DNA of 64,000 nt from Sphingomonas panacisoli (GTDB lineage Bacteria; Pseudomonadota; Alphaproteobacteria; Sphingomonadales; Sphingomonadaceae): contig NZ_CP042306.1 of NCBI RefSeq assembly GCF_007859635.1, positions 3,339,026-3,403,025 on the forward strand, read 5' to 3'. The translations under genes were made by a program, and so were the position numbers. Positions 10,844-19,461 of the stretch are shown in pieces. Positions within the stretch are counted from its first letter, which is position 1; each line of letters opens with the position of its first letter. Under the pieces are notes generated by a model, which was not told where the DNA came from, ran no database searches, and saw nothing but the letters and a program-made list of their open reading frames with translations.

Positions 10844-12229
10844 CTAGTTCACGCGGTCGAAGTGCAGCATCCATTGCACCGGATCGACCGAGGTCAATCG
10901 CACGCGCAGTTTGTCGCCAGGCGTGACGTTCTTGGCATCGACTCGCGCCACCACCGGCAGATCGGTGAGCTGCATCCGCGCGCCGCGCTCGTCGAGGTCC
11001 GTAACGACCGCGGGGAAGATGTCGCCGACCTGTTCGCGGAGCAGCACCGTCTCCGCCAGATCGACCACCGCGCGTTCGACGCGCCCGGCCAGCGCGTCGG
11101 CCTTGGCCATGACCTGGGGCAATTTGACGAAGGCGTCGGTGACGGCGGGCGGTACCGGCTGGCCGTTGGCGATCGCCAGCGTCGCCATCACGACATAGCG
11201 GTCGGCCAGCCGCCGGAGCGGCGCGGTGGCGTGCGCGTAGGTCGCCGCCATCGCTGAATGCCACGGCACGACGCCCTCTTGGTAAGGAACGTACGACGCG
11301 CCCCGCCCGGCGCGGCGGATCGCGAGCATGAAGGCGGCTTGCTTGGGATCGGCGGGGTCGAGCGTCCGTTCGAACTGTTCGAGCGCCACCGACGACGCCC
11401 AGTTCAGCCCGAACGCCGCCGCCGTGTGCCGCAGCCGCCGGATCGCGCCGGCGTCGGGTTCCGCCATGACCCTGAACAGGCCGGTATGGTGCGCCAGCAG
11501 CGCGTCGGCGATCGCCATGTTCGCGGCGAGCGACAGCGCGGCGTTGGCTTGCTCGGCGGGCGAATAGGGCCGGAACGCCAGGCTGTACCCGCCACCATCG
11601 ACCGGATCGACTTCCTGCTGCGGCGGATCGACCCGCGCCGCGCCGCGCGCGTCCTCGGCGGCGGCGATGCGCCGTGACAGTTCGTCGAACCCGTCGGGCA
11701 ATTGGTCTGCCGTCGCGGTCTCGTAGGCGAGCTTGGCCTGGCTGCGGATCACCGCGCGCTCGGTGCCGTCCAGCTTGACCGCGCCGTCGGGGGCGATGCG
11801 GACGGTGAAGATCACCGCCGGGCGCGGCCCATCCGGCAACAGGCTTGCCGCGCCTTGGCTCAGCACCGGTGGATAGAGTGGCGCCTTGCCGTCCGGCAGG
11901 TACAGCGTTTCGCCGCGCGTCCAGGCTTCGGTGTCGAGCGGCCCGCCATCATCGACGAACCAGACGACATCGGCGATGGCGTAGTGGAGCAAAAGGTCGC
12001 CGCCCGCCGCCTCGATCGCGAACGCCTGGTCGAGGTCGGTCGCGCCTGCCGGGTCGAGGGTGACGAAGCGCATCGCGGTGCGATCGGCATGCGCGGTCGG
12101 CGCACGCCCCGCGGCCGCGTTCGCCGCGGCGAGCACGGCGGCCGGAAACGCGTCGGGCACTTTGAACTGCACACGGATCGCCGCCAGCCCGCGGCCCAGC
12201 GCATTGTCGGGATCGGCCATTGCCTTCAT
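10844..12229 (-). CDS. RNB-domain ribonuclease (RNase II/R family)
   Basis: A 461-residue 3'-5' exoribonuclease-like protein, shorter than RNase II or R (over 640) because it lacks the N-terminal cold-shock domains. The RNB domain begins near residue 70 with FVTLDPAGATDLDQAFAI; YAIADVVWFVDDGGPLD, ETLYLPDGKAPLYPPVLS and the late ATYAHATAPLRRLADRYV are the expected RNB segments. A short OB/S1-like end (VVARVDAKNVTPGDKLRVRL) closes the protein. In the acidic cluster the last Asp of the usual D-x-D-D is Gln (TDLDQ). The start at 12229 (MKAMADPDN) avoids overlap with the divergent TonB receptor; ATG 12220 is an alternative. Confidence 0.88.
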   Translation of the reverse strand: MKAMADPDNALGRGLAAIRVQFKVPDAFPAAVLAAANAAAGRAPTAHADRTAMRFVTLDPAGATDLDQAFAIEAAGGDLLLHYAIADVVWFVDDGGPLDTEAWTRGETLYLPDGKAPLYPPVLSQGAASLLPDGPRPAVIFTVRIAPDGAVKLDGTERAVIRSQAKLAYETATADQLPDGFDELSRRIAAAEDARGAARVDPPQQEVDPVDGGGYSLAFRPYSPAEQANAALSLAANMAIADALLAHHTGLFRVMAEPDAGAIRRLRHTAAAFGLNWASSVALEQFERTLDPADPKQAAFMLAIRRAGRGASYVPYQEGVVPWHSAMAATYAHATAPLRRLADRYVVMATLAIANGQPVPPAVTDAFVKLPQVMAKADALAGRVERAVVDLAETVLLREQVGDIFPAVVTDLDERGARMQLTDLPVVARVDAKNVTPGDKLRVRLTSVDPVQWMLHFDRVN

Positions 12230-12284
12230 CGCGCCCGCTATAGAGTCCGTGGTCTTGCTGTCGAGCGGTGGTAAGGCGGTGACG

Positions 12285-14273
12285 ATGCGGCGTGCCTTGT
12301 TTCTGGTCGGGATGATGGGGAGCGGCGCGGCGTACGCGCAAACCGCGCCGGCGGACGACATCGTGATCCTCGGCCGCGGACTCGATCTGCCGCCCGGCAC
12401 CCCGGCCTACGGCACCACCGTGATCGATCGCGATCGGTTGACCAACGATGCGTCGGGGCGAGTCGAGGATGTGTTGAGCGACGTCGCCGGGTTCCAGCAA
12501 TTTCGCCGCGCCGACAGCCGATCCGCCAATCCTTCGGCGCAGGGGGCGACGTTACGCGCACTCGGCGGCAATGCGTCGAGCCGGACATTGGTCTTGCTGG
12601 ACGGCGTGCCGATCGCCGATCCGTTCTTCGGCTATATCCCCTTCAATGCGATCGTCCCTGACCGGCTGGCGGCGATCCGCGTGACGCGTGGCGGCGGATC
12701 GGGGCCGTTCGGCGCTGGCGCGGTGGCCGGGACGATCGAGCTGGTGAGCGCCGACCGCAGCGACTTGCCGCCGATCGCCGGCGAAGCGTTCTACGGCAGC
12801 CGCGATGCGCAAACCGTATCGGCCAGCGTCTCACCGACGCTCGGCCGCGGGTTCGCCAGTCTGTCGGGCCGGTTCGAGCGCGGCGACGGATTCATGACAA
12901 CGCCGGCCGACCAGCGTGTCGCGGCGAGCGTGCCGGCGCGGTATCGCGATTGGTCGGCGAATGCGCGCGCGGCGATCCCGATCGGCGGCGAGGCCGAACT
13001 GCAGGTCCGCGGGCTGGCGTTCGGCGACAATCGCACGCTCCGGTTTCGCGGCGCCGATTCGAGTTCGGAGGGGGAGGATGCCAGCATCCGCCTAGTGTCG
13101 CGCGGGGGGTGGCAGGTCGATGCGCTCGTCTATCTCCAGGCGCGCAACTTCACCAACAAGGTGATCAGCGCGACGACGTTTCGCGTGACGCTCGACCAGC
13201 GCAACACGCCCTCGACCGGGATCGGCGGCAAGATCGAACTCCGCCCGCCAATCGGCGGCGGGCATGTGCTGCGCGTCGGTGGCGACGCGCGGCTGGCGGA
13301 CGGCGAATTGTTCGAGGATGCCTATAGCGCTGCCGGTCTCGTCACCGCGCGGCGCAATGCCGGGGGACGCTCGACCGTGGCGGGTCTGTTCGTCGAGGAT
13401 GACTGGACGATCGGGCGGCTGGTGCTGACCGGCGGGGCGCGGATCGATCGTTGGTCGATCACCGACGGGTTTTTCCGCGAGCGCGACGCCAACGGCGCGC
13501 CGACCGTGGCCAACGCCTTCGCCGACCGCAGCGGCACCGAAGCGACCGGGCGGGGCGGATTGTTGCTTCACGCCACGCGCTGGGCCGATCTGCGCGCGGC
13601 GGCCTATACGGGCTTCCGCCTGCCGACGCTCAACGAACTGTACCGCCCGTTCGTCGTCTTTCCGATCACGACTCAGGCCAACGCCGCTTTGTCGCCCGAA
13701 CGGCTGCGTGGGATCGAGGGCGGGGTCGACCTGCGGCCCGCGACGGGCGTCCAGTTGAGCCTGACCGGCTTCTACAACCGGCTCGACGATGCGATCGCCA
13801 ACGTCACGCTCACCCCGACGCTCCGCCGTCGCGCCAACGTCCGGGCGATCGTCGCGACGGGGATCGAGGCGAGTCTCGCGTGGCGGCGCGGGCCGTTTTC
13901 GCTGACCGCCTCCTACGCCTATAGCCATAGTCAGGTCCGCGCACCCGGCACCGCGCTCGACGGCCTCGCCCCGGCGCAAAGCCCGCGCCACGCCGCCAGC
14001 GCGACTGCGGCATGGTCGCCCAAGTCGGGCGCGCTGCTCTCGTTGACCGCGCGCTATGTCGGCGATCAGTATGAGGACGATCTCCAGACCAATGTTCTCC
14101 CCGCCGCGACGACGGTCGATGCGGTCGCGAGGGTGCCGGTCGGCCGGCGCGTGTCGGTGATCGTCCGCGCCGAAAACCTGTTCGACGCGGCGGTGGTGAC
14201 GCGCAACCAGGCGGGGTCGATCGATCTGGGGACGCCGCGCACGTTATGGGTCGGGCTGCGTATCGCCGGATGA
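12285..14273 (+). CDS. TonB-dependent outer-membrane receptor
   Basis: A 662-residue receptor with a signal peptide (MRRALFLVGMMGSGAAYAQ). The plug domain includes DIVILGRGLDLPPGT, RVEDVLSDVAGFQQFRR, NASSRTLVLLDGVPIADPF and ATRVTRG-like text IRVTRGGGSGPFGAGAVAG, a layout like the BtuB/CirA-type plugs. The barrel continues with alternating strands and the TonB-box-distal motif GFRLPTLNELYRPF, which is typical of iron or cobalamin receptors. The ATG at 12285 is preceded by AAGGCGG; the in-frame longer version would read through the divergent ribonuclease. Substrate is unassigned, and no transport partner genes lie nearby. Confidence 0.9.
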   Translation: MRRALFLVGMMGSGAAYAQTAPADDIVILGRGLDLPPGTPAYGTTVIDRDRLTNDASGRVEDVLSDVAGFQQFRRADSRSANPSAQGATLRALGGNASSRTLVLLDGVPIADPFFGYIPFNAIVPDRLAAIRVTRGGGSGPFGAGAVAGTIELVSADRSDLPPIAGEAFYGSRDAQTVSASVSPTLGRGFASLSGRFERGDGFMTTPADQRVAASVPARYRDWSANARAAIPIGGEAELQVRGLAFGDNRTLRFRGADSSSEGEDASIRLVSRGGWQVDALVYLQARNFTNKVISATTFRVTLDQRNTPSTGIGGKIELRPPIGGGHVLRVGGDARLADGELFEDAYSAAGLVTARRNAGGRSTVAGLFVEDDWTIGRLVLTGGARIDRWSITDGFFRERDANGAPTVANAFADRSGTEATGRGGLLLHATRWADLRAAAYTGFRLPTLNELYRPFVVFPITTQANAALSPERLRGIEGGVDLRPATGVQLSLTGFYNRLDDAIANVTLTPTLRRRANVRAIVATGIEASLAWRRGPFSLTASYAYSHSQVRAPGTALDGLAPAQSPRHAASATAAWSPKSGALLSLTARYVGDQYEDDLQTNVLPAATTVDAVARVPVGRRVSVIVRAENLFDAAVVTRNQAGSIDLGTPRTLWVGLRIAG

Positions 14274-14297
14274 CCGGAAAGCGGGTATAGAACGCGC

Positions 14298-14861
14298 ATG
14301 GCCGAATTCTTCGATCGGATGACCGACCAGCACATCGCGTTCGTCGAACGCCAGCCGGTCTTTTTCGTCGCCACCGCCGCGGCCGACGCGCGGATCAACC
14401 TCAGCCCCAAGGGGATGGACTGTTTCCGCGTCCTCTCGCCCGATCGCGTCGCGTATCTCGACGTCGCGGGGTCGGGCAACGAGACCAACGCGCACCTGCT
14501 CGCCGACGGGCGCATCACGATCATGTTCTGCGCGTTCGACAATCCGGCGCTGATCTTCCGTCTCTACGGCCGCGGCGTCGCCGTCCTGCCGCAGGATCCC
14601 GAATGGGCCGATCTCGCCGCGCACTTCACGTTGCTGCCCGGCACCCGGCAGATCTTTGTCATCGATATCGATCAAGTCCAGACCAGCTGCGGCTGGGGCG
14701 TGCCGCACATGGTGTTCGACCGTGAGCGCGAGACGCTGAGCAAATATCATCGCCAGCACGGTGAAGAGGCGCGCTTCGCCAAATACGCCGTGCGCACGCA
14801 GAGCATCGACGGCCTGCCCGTGCGCAACCCGACACGAGCACCGCAGCAGCAACAGCAATGA
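14298..14861 (+). CDS. Pyridoxamine 5'-phosphate oxidase-like flavin protein
   Basis: A 187-residue protein of the PNPOx-like split-barrel family, probably a cytosolic FMN- or F420-type flavin-binding redox protein. The N-terminal half is characteristic: VERQPVFFVATAAADARINLSPKG (17-40), DRVAYLDVAGSGNETNAHL and RITIMFCAFDNPALIFRLYG. The C-terminus ends in a glutamine run (APQQQQQ). True PNPO catalytic residues are not recognisable, so substrate is open. Its TGA overlaps the next ATG (14858-14861), indicating coupled translation with the small DUF2007 protein. Confidence 0.85.
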   Translation: MAEFFDRMTDQHIAFVERQPVFFVATAAADARINLSPKGMDCFRVLSPDRVAYLDVAGSGNETNAHLLADGRITIMFCAFDNPALIFRLYGRGVAVLPQDPEWADLAAHFTLLPGTRQIFVIDIDQVQTSCGWGVPHMVFDRERETLSKYHRQHGEEARFAKYAVRTQSIDGLPVRNPTRAPQQQQQ

Positions 14862-15064
14862 GCCTCGTTGAATTGGGCCGCTACAACCGCAACGAGGCGA
14901 TGATCATCGTCGGGCGGCTCGACAGCGAAGGGATCGACGCCATTACGTTCGACGGCAACGCCTCGATCGCCGATGGCAGCTATTTCCTCATCCCGGTGCG
15001 CGTGATGGTGGACGACGAGGATCTGGCGCGGGCGCGGAACTTGCTCGATCTGCCCATCAAATAA
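14858..15064 (+). CDS. DUF2007-family small protein
   Basis: A 68-residue protein matching the DUF2007 ('putative signal transducing protein') pattern: ELGRYNRNEAMIIVGRLDSEGIDA, then a short beta stretch, and the ending IPVRVMVDDEDLARARNLLD. Family members resemble half of a PII-like ferredoxin fold and are of unknown function. It is translationally coupled to the upstream PNPOx-like gene and lies 150 bp ahead of glnK, but the sigma-54 promoter between them argues for separate transcription. Confidence 0.8.
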   Translation: MSLVELGRYNRNEAMIIVGRLDSEGIDAITFDGNASIADGSYFLIPVRVMVDDEDLARARNLLDLPIK

Positions 15065-15066
15065 GC

Positions 15067-15083
15067 TGCCCAACAAATAGGCA
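15067..15083. promoter_or_regulatory. Candidate NtrC-type enhancer site
   Basis: TGCCCA-N5-TAGGCA is a 17-bp dyad whose half-sites (TGCCYA) and spacing resemble the known NtrC consensus TGCACY-N5-RGTGCA. It lies about 80 bp upstream of the sigma-54 -24 element, a usual enhancer distance. The match is imperfect at the inner positions, so this is an inference from position and symmetry. Confidence 0.4.
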
Positions 15084-15164
15084 GATGTTCGCACCTGCAC
15101 AAATTTTAACGCGACTGTAACATTTCCTTACACGATAGTGCTTGAAATAGCGTGACTTCGACTC

Positions 15165-15180
15165 TGGCACGCCCCTTGCG
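15165..15180 (+). promoter_or_regulatory. Sigma-54 (RpoN) promoter for glnK-amtB
   Basis: TGGCAC at 15165-15170 and TTGC at 15176-15179, separated by five bases, match the -24/-12 consensus TGGCAC-N5-TTGCW. The invariant GG and GC dinucleotides have the correct 10-bp spacing. It lies 35 bp before the glnK ATG, so transcription would begin around 15191. Control of glnK-amtB by RpoN and NtrC under nitrogen limitation is established in proteobacteria. Confidence 0.85.
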
Positions 15181-15214
15181 ACGCAACATTTTGCGATAAT
15201 CGAAAGGGGGCGCG

Positions 15215-15553
15215 ATGAAGCTCGTCATTGCCATTATCAAACCGTTCAAGCTCGACGAGGTGCGCGAAGCGCTGTCGGGCGTGGGCGTCGCGGGCATGAC
15301 CGTGACCGAGGTGAAGGGGTTCGGCCGGCAAAAGGGTCAGACCGAAATCTACCGTGGTGCGGAATACAGCACGAACATGGTGCCGAAGATCAAGATCGAG
15401 GTCGTGTGCGGCTCCGACATGGCCGGCGCGGTGGTCGAGGCGATCCAGGCATCGGCCAACACCGGCGCGATCGGCGACGGCAAGATCTTCGTCCTCGATG
15501 TCGGGCAAGCGGTGCGCATCCGCACCGGCGAAACCGACGACACCGCGCTTTGA
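15215..15553 (+). CDS. glnK: Nitrogen regulatory protein P-II (GlnK/GlnB)
   Basis: A 112-residue trimeric PII signal protein that senses 2-oxoglutarate and ATP/ADP, is uridylylated under nitrogen limitation, and gates AmtB. It starts MKLVIAIIKPFKLDEVREAL; the T-loop carries EIYRGAEYS with Tyr51 as the uridylylation site, and the C-terminus has the family pattern GDGKIFV and VRIRTGE. The AAAGGGGG ribosome-binding site precedes the ATG. Because amtB follows after 11 bp under one sigma-54 promoter, GlnK is the better paralogue name than GlnB, though sequence alone cannot separate them. Confidence 0.93.
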   Translation: MKLVIAIIKPFKLDEVREALSGVGVAGMTVTEVKGFGRQKGQTEIYRGAEYSTNMVPKIKIEVVCGSDMAGAVVEAIQASANTGAIGDGKIFVLDVGQAVRIRTGETDDTAL

Positions 15554-15564
15554 GGGGGCTAGTA

Positions 15565-16893
15565 ATGAAGCAATCGACCAAATTCGCCACGCTCGGCGCG
15601 ATCGGGGTGGCTGCGCTGTTCGCGGCGCTGCCGGCCTGGGCGCAAACGCCGGCACCGGTGCCGACCGTCAACAAGGGCGATACCGCCTGGATGATGACCT
15701 CGACCATCCTCGTCCTGATGATGATCCTGCCGGGCCTCGCTCTGTTCTACGGTGGCCTGACCCGGTCCAAGAACATGCTCGCGACGATGACGCAGATCGG
15801 CGCGGTCGCGTGCCTCGCGATGCTGATCTGGGTGATGTACGGTTATACCATGGCGTTCGGCGACGGCGGAGGCGATTTCATCTCCGGCTTCGGCAAGGCG
15901 TTCCTGAAGGGCATCACGCCCGATTCGACCGCGGCGACCTTCACCGCCGGGGTCGCGATCCCCGAATATGTCTTCATCTGCTTCCAGATGACTTTCGCCG
16001 CGATCACCGTGGCGCTGGTGCTGGGGTCGGTGGTCGAACGCATGAAGTTCTCCGCCGTGATGGTATTCGGCGCGGTGTGGCTGACGATCGTCTATTTCCC
16101 GATCGCACACATGGTGTGGGCATCGGGCGGCCTGTTCTTCAAGATGGGCGCGCTCGATTTCGCTGGCGGCACCGTGGTGCACATAAACGCCGGTGTGTCG
16201 GCGCTGGTTGCCGCGCTGATCCTCGGCAAGCGCATCGGTTATCCGACCGAACGCATCGTTCCGCACTCGCTGACGATGACCGGGATCGGCACCGGCCTGC
16301 TGTGGGTCGGCTGGTTCGGGTTCAACGCCGGCTCGGCGCTGGAGGCCAACGGCTCGGCGGCGCTGGCGATGATCAACACCTTCGTCGCGACGGCCTCGGC
16401 GGGCCTGTTTTGGATGCTGGCGGAGCGGCTCAACGGCCATAAAGGATCGGCGCTGGGCTTCTGTTCGGGCATCGTCGCCGGGCTGGTCGCGGTGACTCCG
16501 GCGGCGGGCAATTCGGGCCCGTTCGGCGCGATCATCCTAGGCGCGATCGCTTCGGTGGTGTGCTTCTATGCCGTATCGTTCCTGAAACCGAAGCTCGGCT
16601 ATGACGACGCGCTCGACGCGTTCGGCGTCCACGGCATCGGCGGCATGATCGGCGCGCTGGGCACCGGTATCGTCTTCGCGCCGTCGCTCGGCGGCCCGGG
16701 CAAGCCCGATTTCGACATGGCACACCAGCTGTGGGTGCAGTTCAAGACGGTCGGCACGACGATCGTCTGGGCTGCCGTCGGCACTGTCGTCGCGATCTAT
16801 ATCGCCAAGGCGGTCACCGGCCTGCGCGTGTCGCCCGACGTCGAGCGCGAAGGCCTCGACCTCGGCGAACATGGCGAGCGCGCCTACAACTGA
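15565..16893 (+). CDS. amtB: Ammonium transporter AmtB
   Basis: A 442-residue inner-membrane ammonium channel. A cleavable signal (ending LPAWAQ, about residue 26) precedes eleven predicted membrane segments. Family features are GLALFYGGLTRSKNM, the pore-histidine region AGGTVVHINAGVSAL, GTGLLWVGWFGFNAGSAL, and the second pore region DDALDAFGVHGIGGMIGALGTG. The start is the ATG at 15565 behind a GAGGGGG site. It forms the glnK-amtB operon, is expected to be blocked by non-uridylylated GlnK, and ends just before a strong hairpin terminator. Confidence 0.97.
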   Translation: MKQSTKFATLGAIGVAALFAALPAWAQTPAPVPTVNKGDTAWMMTSTILVLMMILPGLALFYGGLTRSKNMLATMTQIGAVACLAMLIWVMYGYTMAFGDGGGDFISGFGKAFLKGITPDSTAATFTAGVAIPEYVFICFQMTFAAITVALVLGSVVERMKFSAVMVFGAVWLTIVYFPIAHMVWASGGLFFKMGALDFAGGTVVHINAGVSALVAALILGKRIGYPTERIVPHSLTMTGIGTGLLWVGWFGFNAGSALEANGSAALAMINTFVATASAGLFWMLAERLNGHKGSALGFCSGIVAGLVAVTPAAGNSGPFGAIILGAIASVVCFYAVSFLKPKLGYDDALDAFGVHGIGGMIGALGTGIVFAPSLGGPGKPDFDMAHQLWVQFKTVGTTIVWAAVGTVVAIYIAKAVTGLRVSPDVEREGLDLGEHGERAYN

Positions 16894-16922
16894 TCTGAAG
16901 AGGTTCCTCCTGCGGAATCACT

Positions 16923-16955
16923 CGGCCGGGATGGCAACATCCCGGCCGTTTTTTT
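16923..16955 (+). terminator. Rho-independent terminator after amtB
   Basis: CGGCCGGGATG at 16923-16933 pairs perfectly with CATCCCGGCCG at 16938-16948 across a GCAA tetraloop, followed by seven Ts (16949-16955). It is a textbook intrinsic terminator for the rightward glnK-amtB transcript. The T-run is on the plus-strand side only, and its end overlaps the stop codon of the convergent GMC oxidoreductase gene. Confidence 0.95.
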
Positions 16956-18540
16956 ACGCCGTCAGGTCCGCCCGCACGAAGTCCGCGCACCGCTCGCCGA
17001 TCATGATCGACGGCGCGTTGGTGTTGCCGCTGACGAGCTTGGGCATGATCGAGGCATCGGCGACGTACAGCCCCTCGACCCCGCGCACGCGCAGCTTCGG
17101 GTCGCACACCGCGTCGGCGTCGCTGCCCATTCGCGCCGTCCCGACCGGGTGATAGACGGTGTCGGCGCGCGCCCGGATCAGGCGGTCGAGCGCGTCGTCG
17201 TCGTCAAGGTTTATCGGATAGCGATCCTTCGCGCCGTGGCGGTTGAGCGGCGGACTGTTGAGGATGCGGTACATCGCGCGCACCCCGGCCTTCATCACCG
17301 TCATGTCGCGGTCGTCGGTCAGGAACTCGGGGTCGATTAGCGGCGCATCGCGCACGTCGGCCGACGCGAGCCGCACCGTGCCGTGGCTTTCGGGGCGCAA
17401 CACGCACACATGGCAGGAGAAACCGTGCGCCTTCACCGCGGTGCGACCGTGGTCTTCGAGCGGGATCGGGACGAAATGGAACTGGACGTCGGGCGCGGGC
17501 GCACCAGGCGTCACGGTCAGGAACCCGCCGGCCTCCGCGAACGGTGAGGTCAGCGCGCCTTCACGCTTGCGCAACCAGCGCAGCAGCTGGCCCAGCATCT
17601 GCAGATTGCCGACGAACGACTGGCCGAGGAAATAGCGTCCCGGCACTTCGAACGCCGCGACATAGTCGATGTGATCCTGCAGGTTCGCGCCTACTGCCGC
17701 CCGATCGACGATCGGCGCGATACCGTGTTCGGCCAGATGCGCGGCGGGACCGATCCCCGACAGCATCAGCAGTTGCGCGGTGCCGAACACGCCGCCCGCC
17801 AGCACGACCTTGGTCGCGCGGATCACACATTTCTCGCGACCGCGCGTGTAGGCAACGCCCGACACCTTGCCGTCCTCGAACAGCACGCGTTCGACGGTCG
17901 CGTCGGTGACGATCGTGAAGTTCGAGCGGTCGCGCGCCGGCTCGACATAGCCGCGCGCGGCGGTCCAGCGCTCGCCGCCCGACTGCGTCACCTGATAGAG
18001 CCCGACGCCTTCCTGCCGCGCGCCGTTGAAGTCGTCGTTGCGCGGGATCTGCAGGCTCGCGCCGGCTTCGACGAATTCGACGCTGCCGGGATGTGGCGCG
18101 ACCTGGTCCGACACGCGCAAGGGGCCGTCGGCGCCGTGATATTCGCTCGCGCCGCGCACGTTCGCCTCGGCGCGCTTGAAGACGGGAAGTACGTCGTCAT
18201 ACGACCAGCCGTCGCACCCCATCGCCGCCCAATTGTCGTAATCCCAGGCGGCACCGCGGATGTAGAGCATCGCGTTGATCGCGCTCGATCCGCCCAGCCC
18301 CTTGCCGCGCGGTTGATACCCCCGGCGGCCGTTCAGCCCCTTTTGCGGGACCGTTTCATAGGCCCAATTGGTCTTGGGCGTCTGCTTGCCCATGAAGCCG
18401 GGGACGCGGGTGATGAGGCCAGTGTTGCGCCCGCCCGCCTCAAGCAATGCTACCGTGTAGCGGCCGCCTTCGCTGAGCCTGCCCGCGGCGGCGGCGCCGC
18501 CCGATCCGCCCCCGATGACGACGATGTCGGCTTGTTCCAC
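16954..18540 (-). CDS. GMC-family FAD oxidoreductase (choline dehydrogenase-like)
   Basis: A 528-residue flavoprotein that oxidises an unknown alcohol substrate. The FAD fold starts immediately (ADIVVIGGGSGGAAAAGRL), and ARGKGLGGSSAINAMLYIRG-type text (PRGKGLGGSSAINAML) is the first GMC signature; GTAQLLMLSGIG is the second. The C-terminal catalytic region has YHPVGTARMG and NTNAPSIMIGERCADF. The GTG at 18540 is the only start that keeps the dinucleotide loop, and this forces a 91-bp same-strand overlap with the upstream hydroxylase gene. The two are therefore probably co-translated and may act on the same lipid or alcohol, an inference from arrangement. Confidence 0.9.
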   Translation of the reverse strand: MEQADIVVIGGGSGGAAAAGRLSEGGRYTVALLEAGGRNTGLITRVPGFMGKQTPKTNWAYETVPQKGLNGRRGYQPRGKGLGGSSAINAMLYIRGAAWDYDNWAAMGCDGWSYDDVLPVFKRAEANVRGASEYHGADGPLRVSDQVAPHPGSVEFVEAGASLQIPRNDDFNGARQEGVGLYQVTQSGGERWTAARGYVEPARDRSNFTIVTDATVERVLFEDGKVSGVAYTRGREKCVIRATKVVLAGGVFGTAQLLMLSGIGPAAHLAEHGIAPIVDRAAVGANLQDHIDYVAAFEVPGRYFLGQSFVGNLQMLGQLLRWLRKREGALTSPFAEAGGFLTVTPGAPAPDVQFHFVPIPLEDHGRTAVKAHGFSCHVCVLRPESHGTVRLASADVRDAPLIDPEFLTDDRDMTVMKAGVRAMYRILNSPPLNRHGAKDRYPINLDDDDALDRLIRARADTVYHPVGTARMGSDADAVCDPKLRVRGVEGLYVADASIMPKLVSGNTNAPSIMIGERCADFVRADLTA

Positions 18541-19451
18541 GCACCCTTCTCCCGCTCGCGCTGCTCCCACAGCTCCTTGATGCTTTCGCTCGTCTCGCGG
18601 CTGCCATCGTGGCTCCAGCCGGGCGGCTTGATCATGTAGTTCAGCTTGGCGCGCAGCGTCGGCGCCGCCCATACGTCCTTTGCGATCCCCACCCATTCGT
18701 GGAACGCCGCCCAGACCAGGTTGAAGCTGCCCAGATTCTTGACGATGCCGTAGCGCGGCTTTTCTTCGTCGAGTTCGGGGGTGAAGGTGCCGAACATCTT
18801 GTCCCACACGATGAACACCCCGGCATAGTTCATGTCGAGATAGCGCGGGTTGGTCGCGTGGTGGACGCGGTGGTGGCTCGGCGTGTTCATCACTGCCTCG
18901 AACCAGCGCGGCATGCGGCCGATCACTTCGGTGTGAATCCAGAATTGGTAGATCAAATTGATCCCGCCGACGAACGCCACCATCGGCACCGGAAAGCCGA
19001 TCAGGAACAGCGGCAGCTTCAGGATGAAGGTCGCGCCGAAGAAGCCGGTCCAGGTCTGCCGCAGCGCGGTCGACAGGTTATAATGCTGGCTCGAATGGTG
19101 GATGACGTGCGCGGCCCATGCCCAGCGGATGCGATGCCCGGCGCGATGCACCCAGTAATAGCCGAAATCGTCGAGCACGAAGACGATCAGGAACGCCCAC
19201 CAGGTATAGCCGATCTCGAACAGCCGGAACTGATAGACCCATAGCGCGATCGCGACGAACATCCCGCCGGTCAGGATACCCGCGATCGTGCTGCCGAGGC
19301 CGAGTGCCAGGCTGGTCAGCGTGTCCTTCGATTCGTAGCGGCTGCGATCGCGGAGCCGCGCGACGACGATTTCCGCTAGTACCAGCAGCACGAAGCCGGG
19401 CACGGCATAGTCGACGGGACTGAGGTTCGCGAGGTTGCGCAGATCGATCAC
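18450..19451 (-). CDS. Sterol desaturase/fatty acid hydroxylase family protein
   Basis: A 333-residue membrane di-iron oxygenase-family protein. Several hydrophobic segments surround the conserved histidine clusters HRAGH (about 107-111), HVIHHSSQHYN (about 119-129) and HHRVHH (about 195-200), which together ligate the iron pair. The last 30 residues are Ser/Ala/Pro-rich and are encoded in the stretch that also encodes the start of the GMC oxidoreductase, so they are probably a dispensable tail. It sits fifth in a leftward operon that begins with recQ. Substrate (sterol, carotenoid, fatty acid) is not determinable here. Confidence 0.87.
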   Translation of the reverse strand: MIDLRNLANLSPVDYAVPGFVLLVLAEIVVARLRDRSRYESKDTLTSLALGLGSTIAGILTGGMFVAIALWVYQFRLFEIGYTWWAFLIVFVLDDFGYYWVHRAGHRIRWAWAAHVIHHSSQHYNLSTALRQTWTGFFGATFILKLPLFLIGFPVPMVAFVGGINLIYQFWIHTEVIGRMPRWFEAVMNTPSHHRVHHATNPRYLDMNYAGVFIVWDKMFGTFTPELDEEKPRYGIVKNLGSFNLVWAAFHEWVGIAKDVWAAPTLRAKLNYMIKPPGWSHDGSRETSESIKELWEQREREKGAWNKPTSSSSGADRAAPPPRAGSAKAAATR

Positions 19452-19461
19452 GAGCGCCTGC

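Noticed and set aside
8110..10926. A 938-codon plus-strand open frame across the first TonB receptor
   Set aside because: Antisense shadow of the receptor; low-complexity Arg/Ala composition and no family signature.
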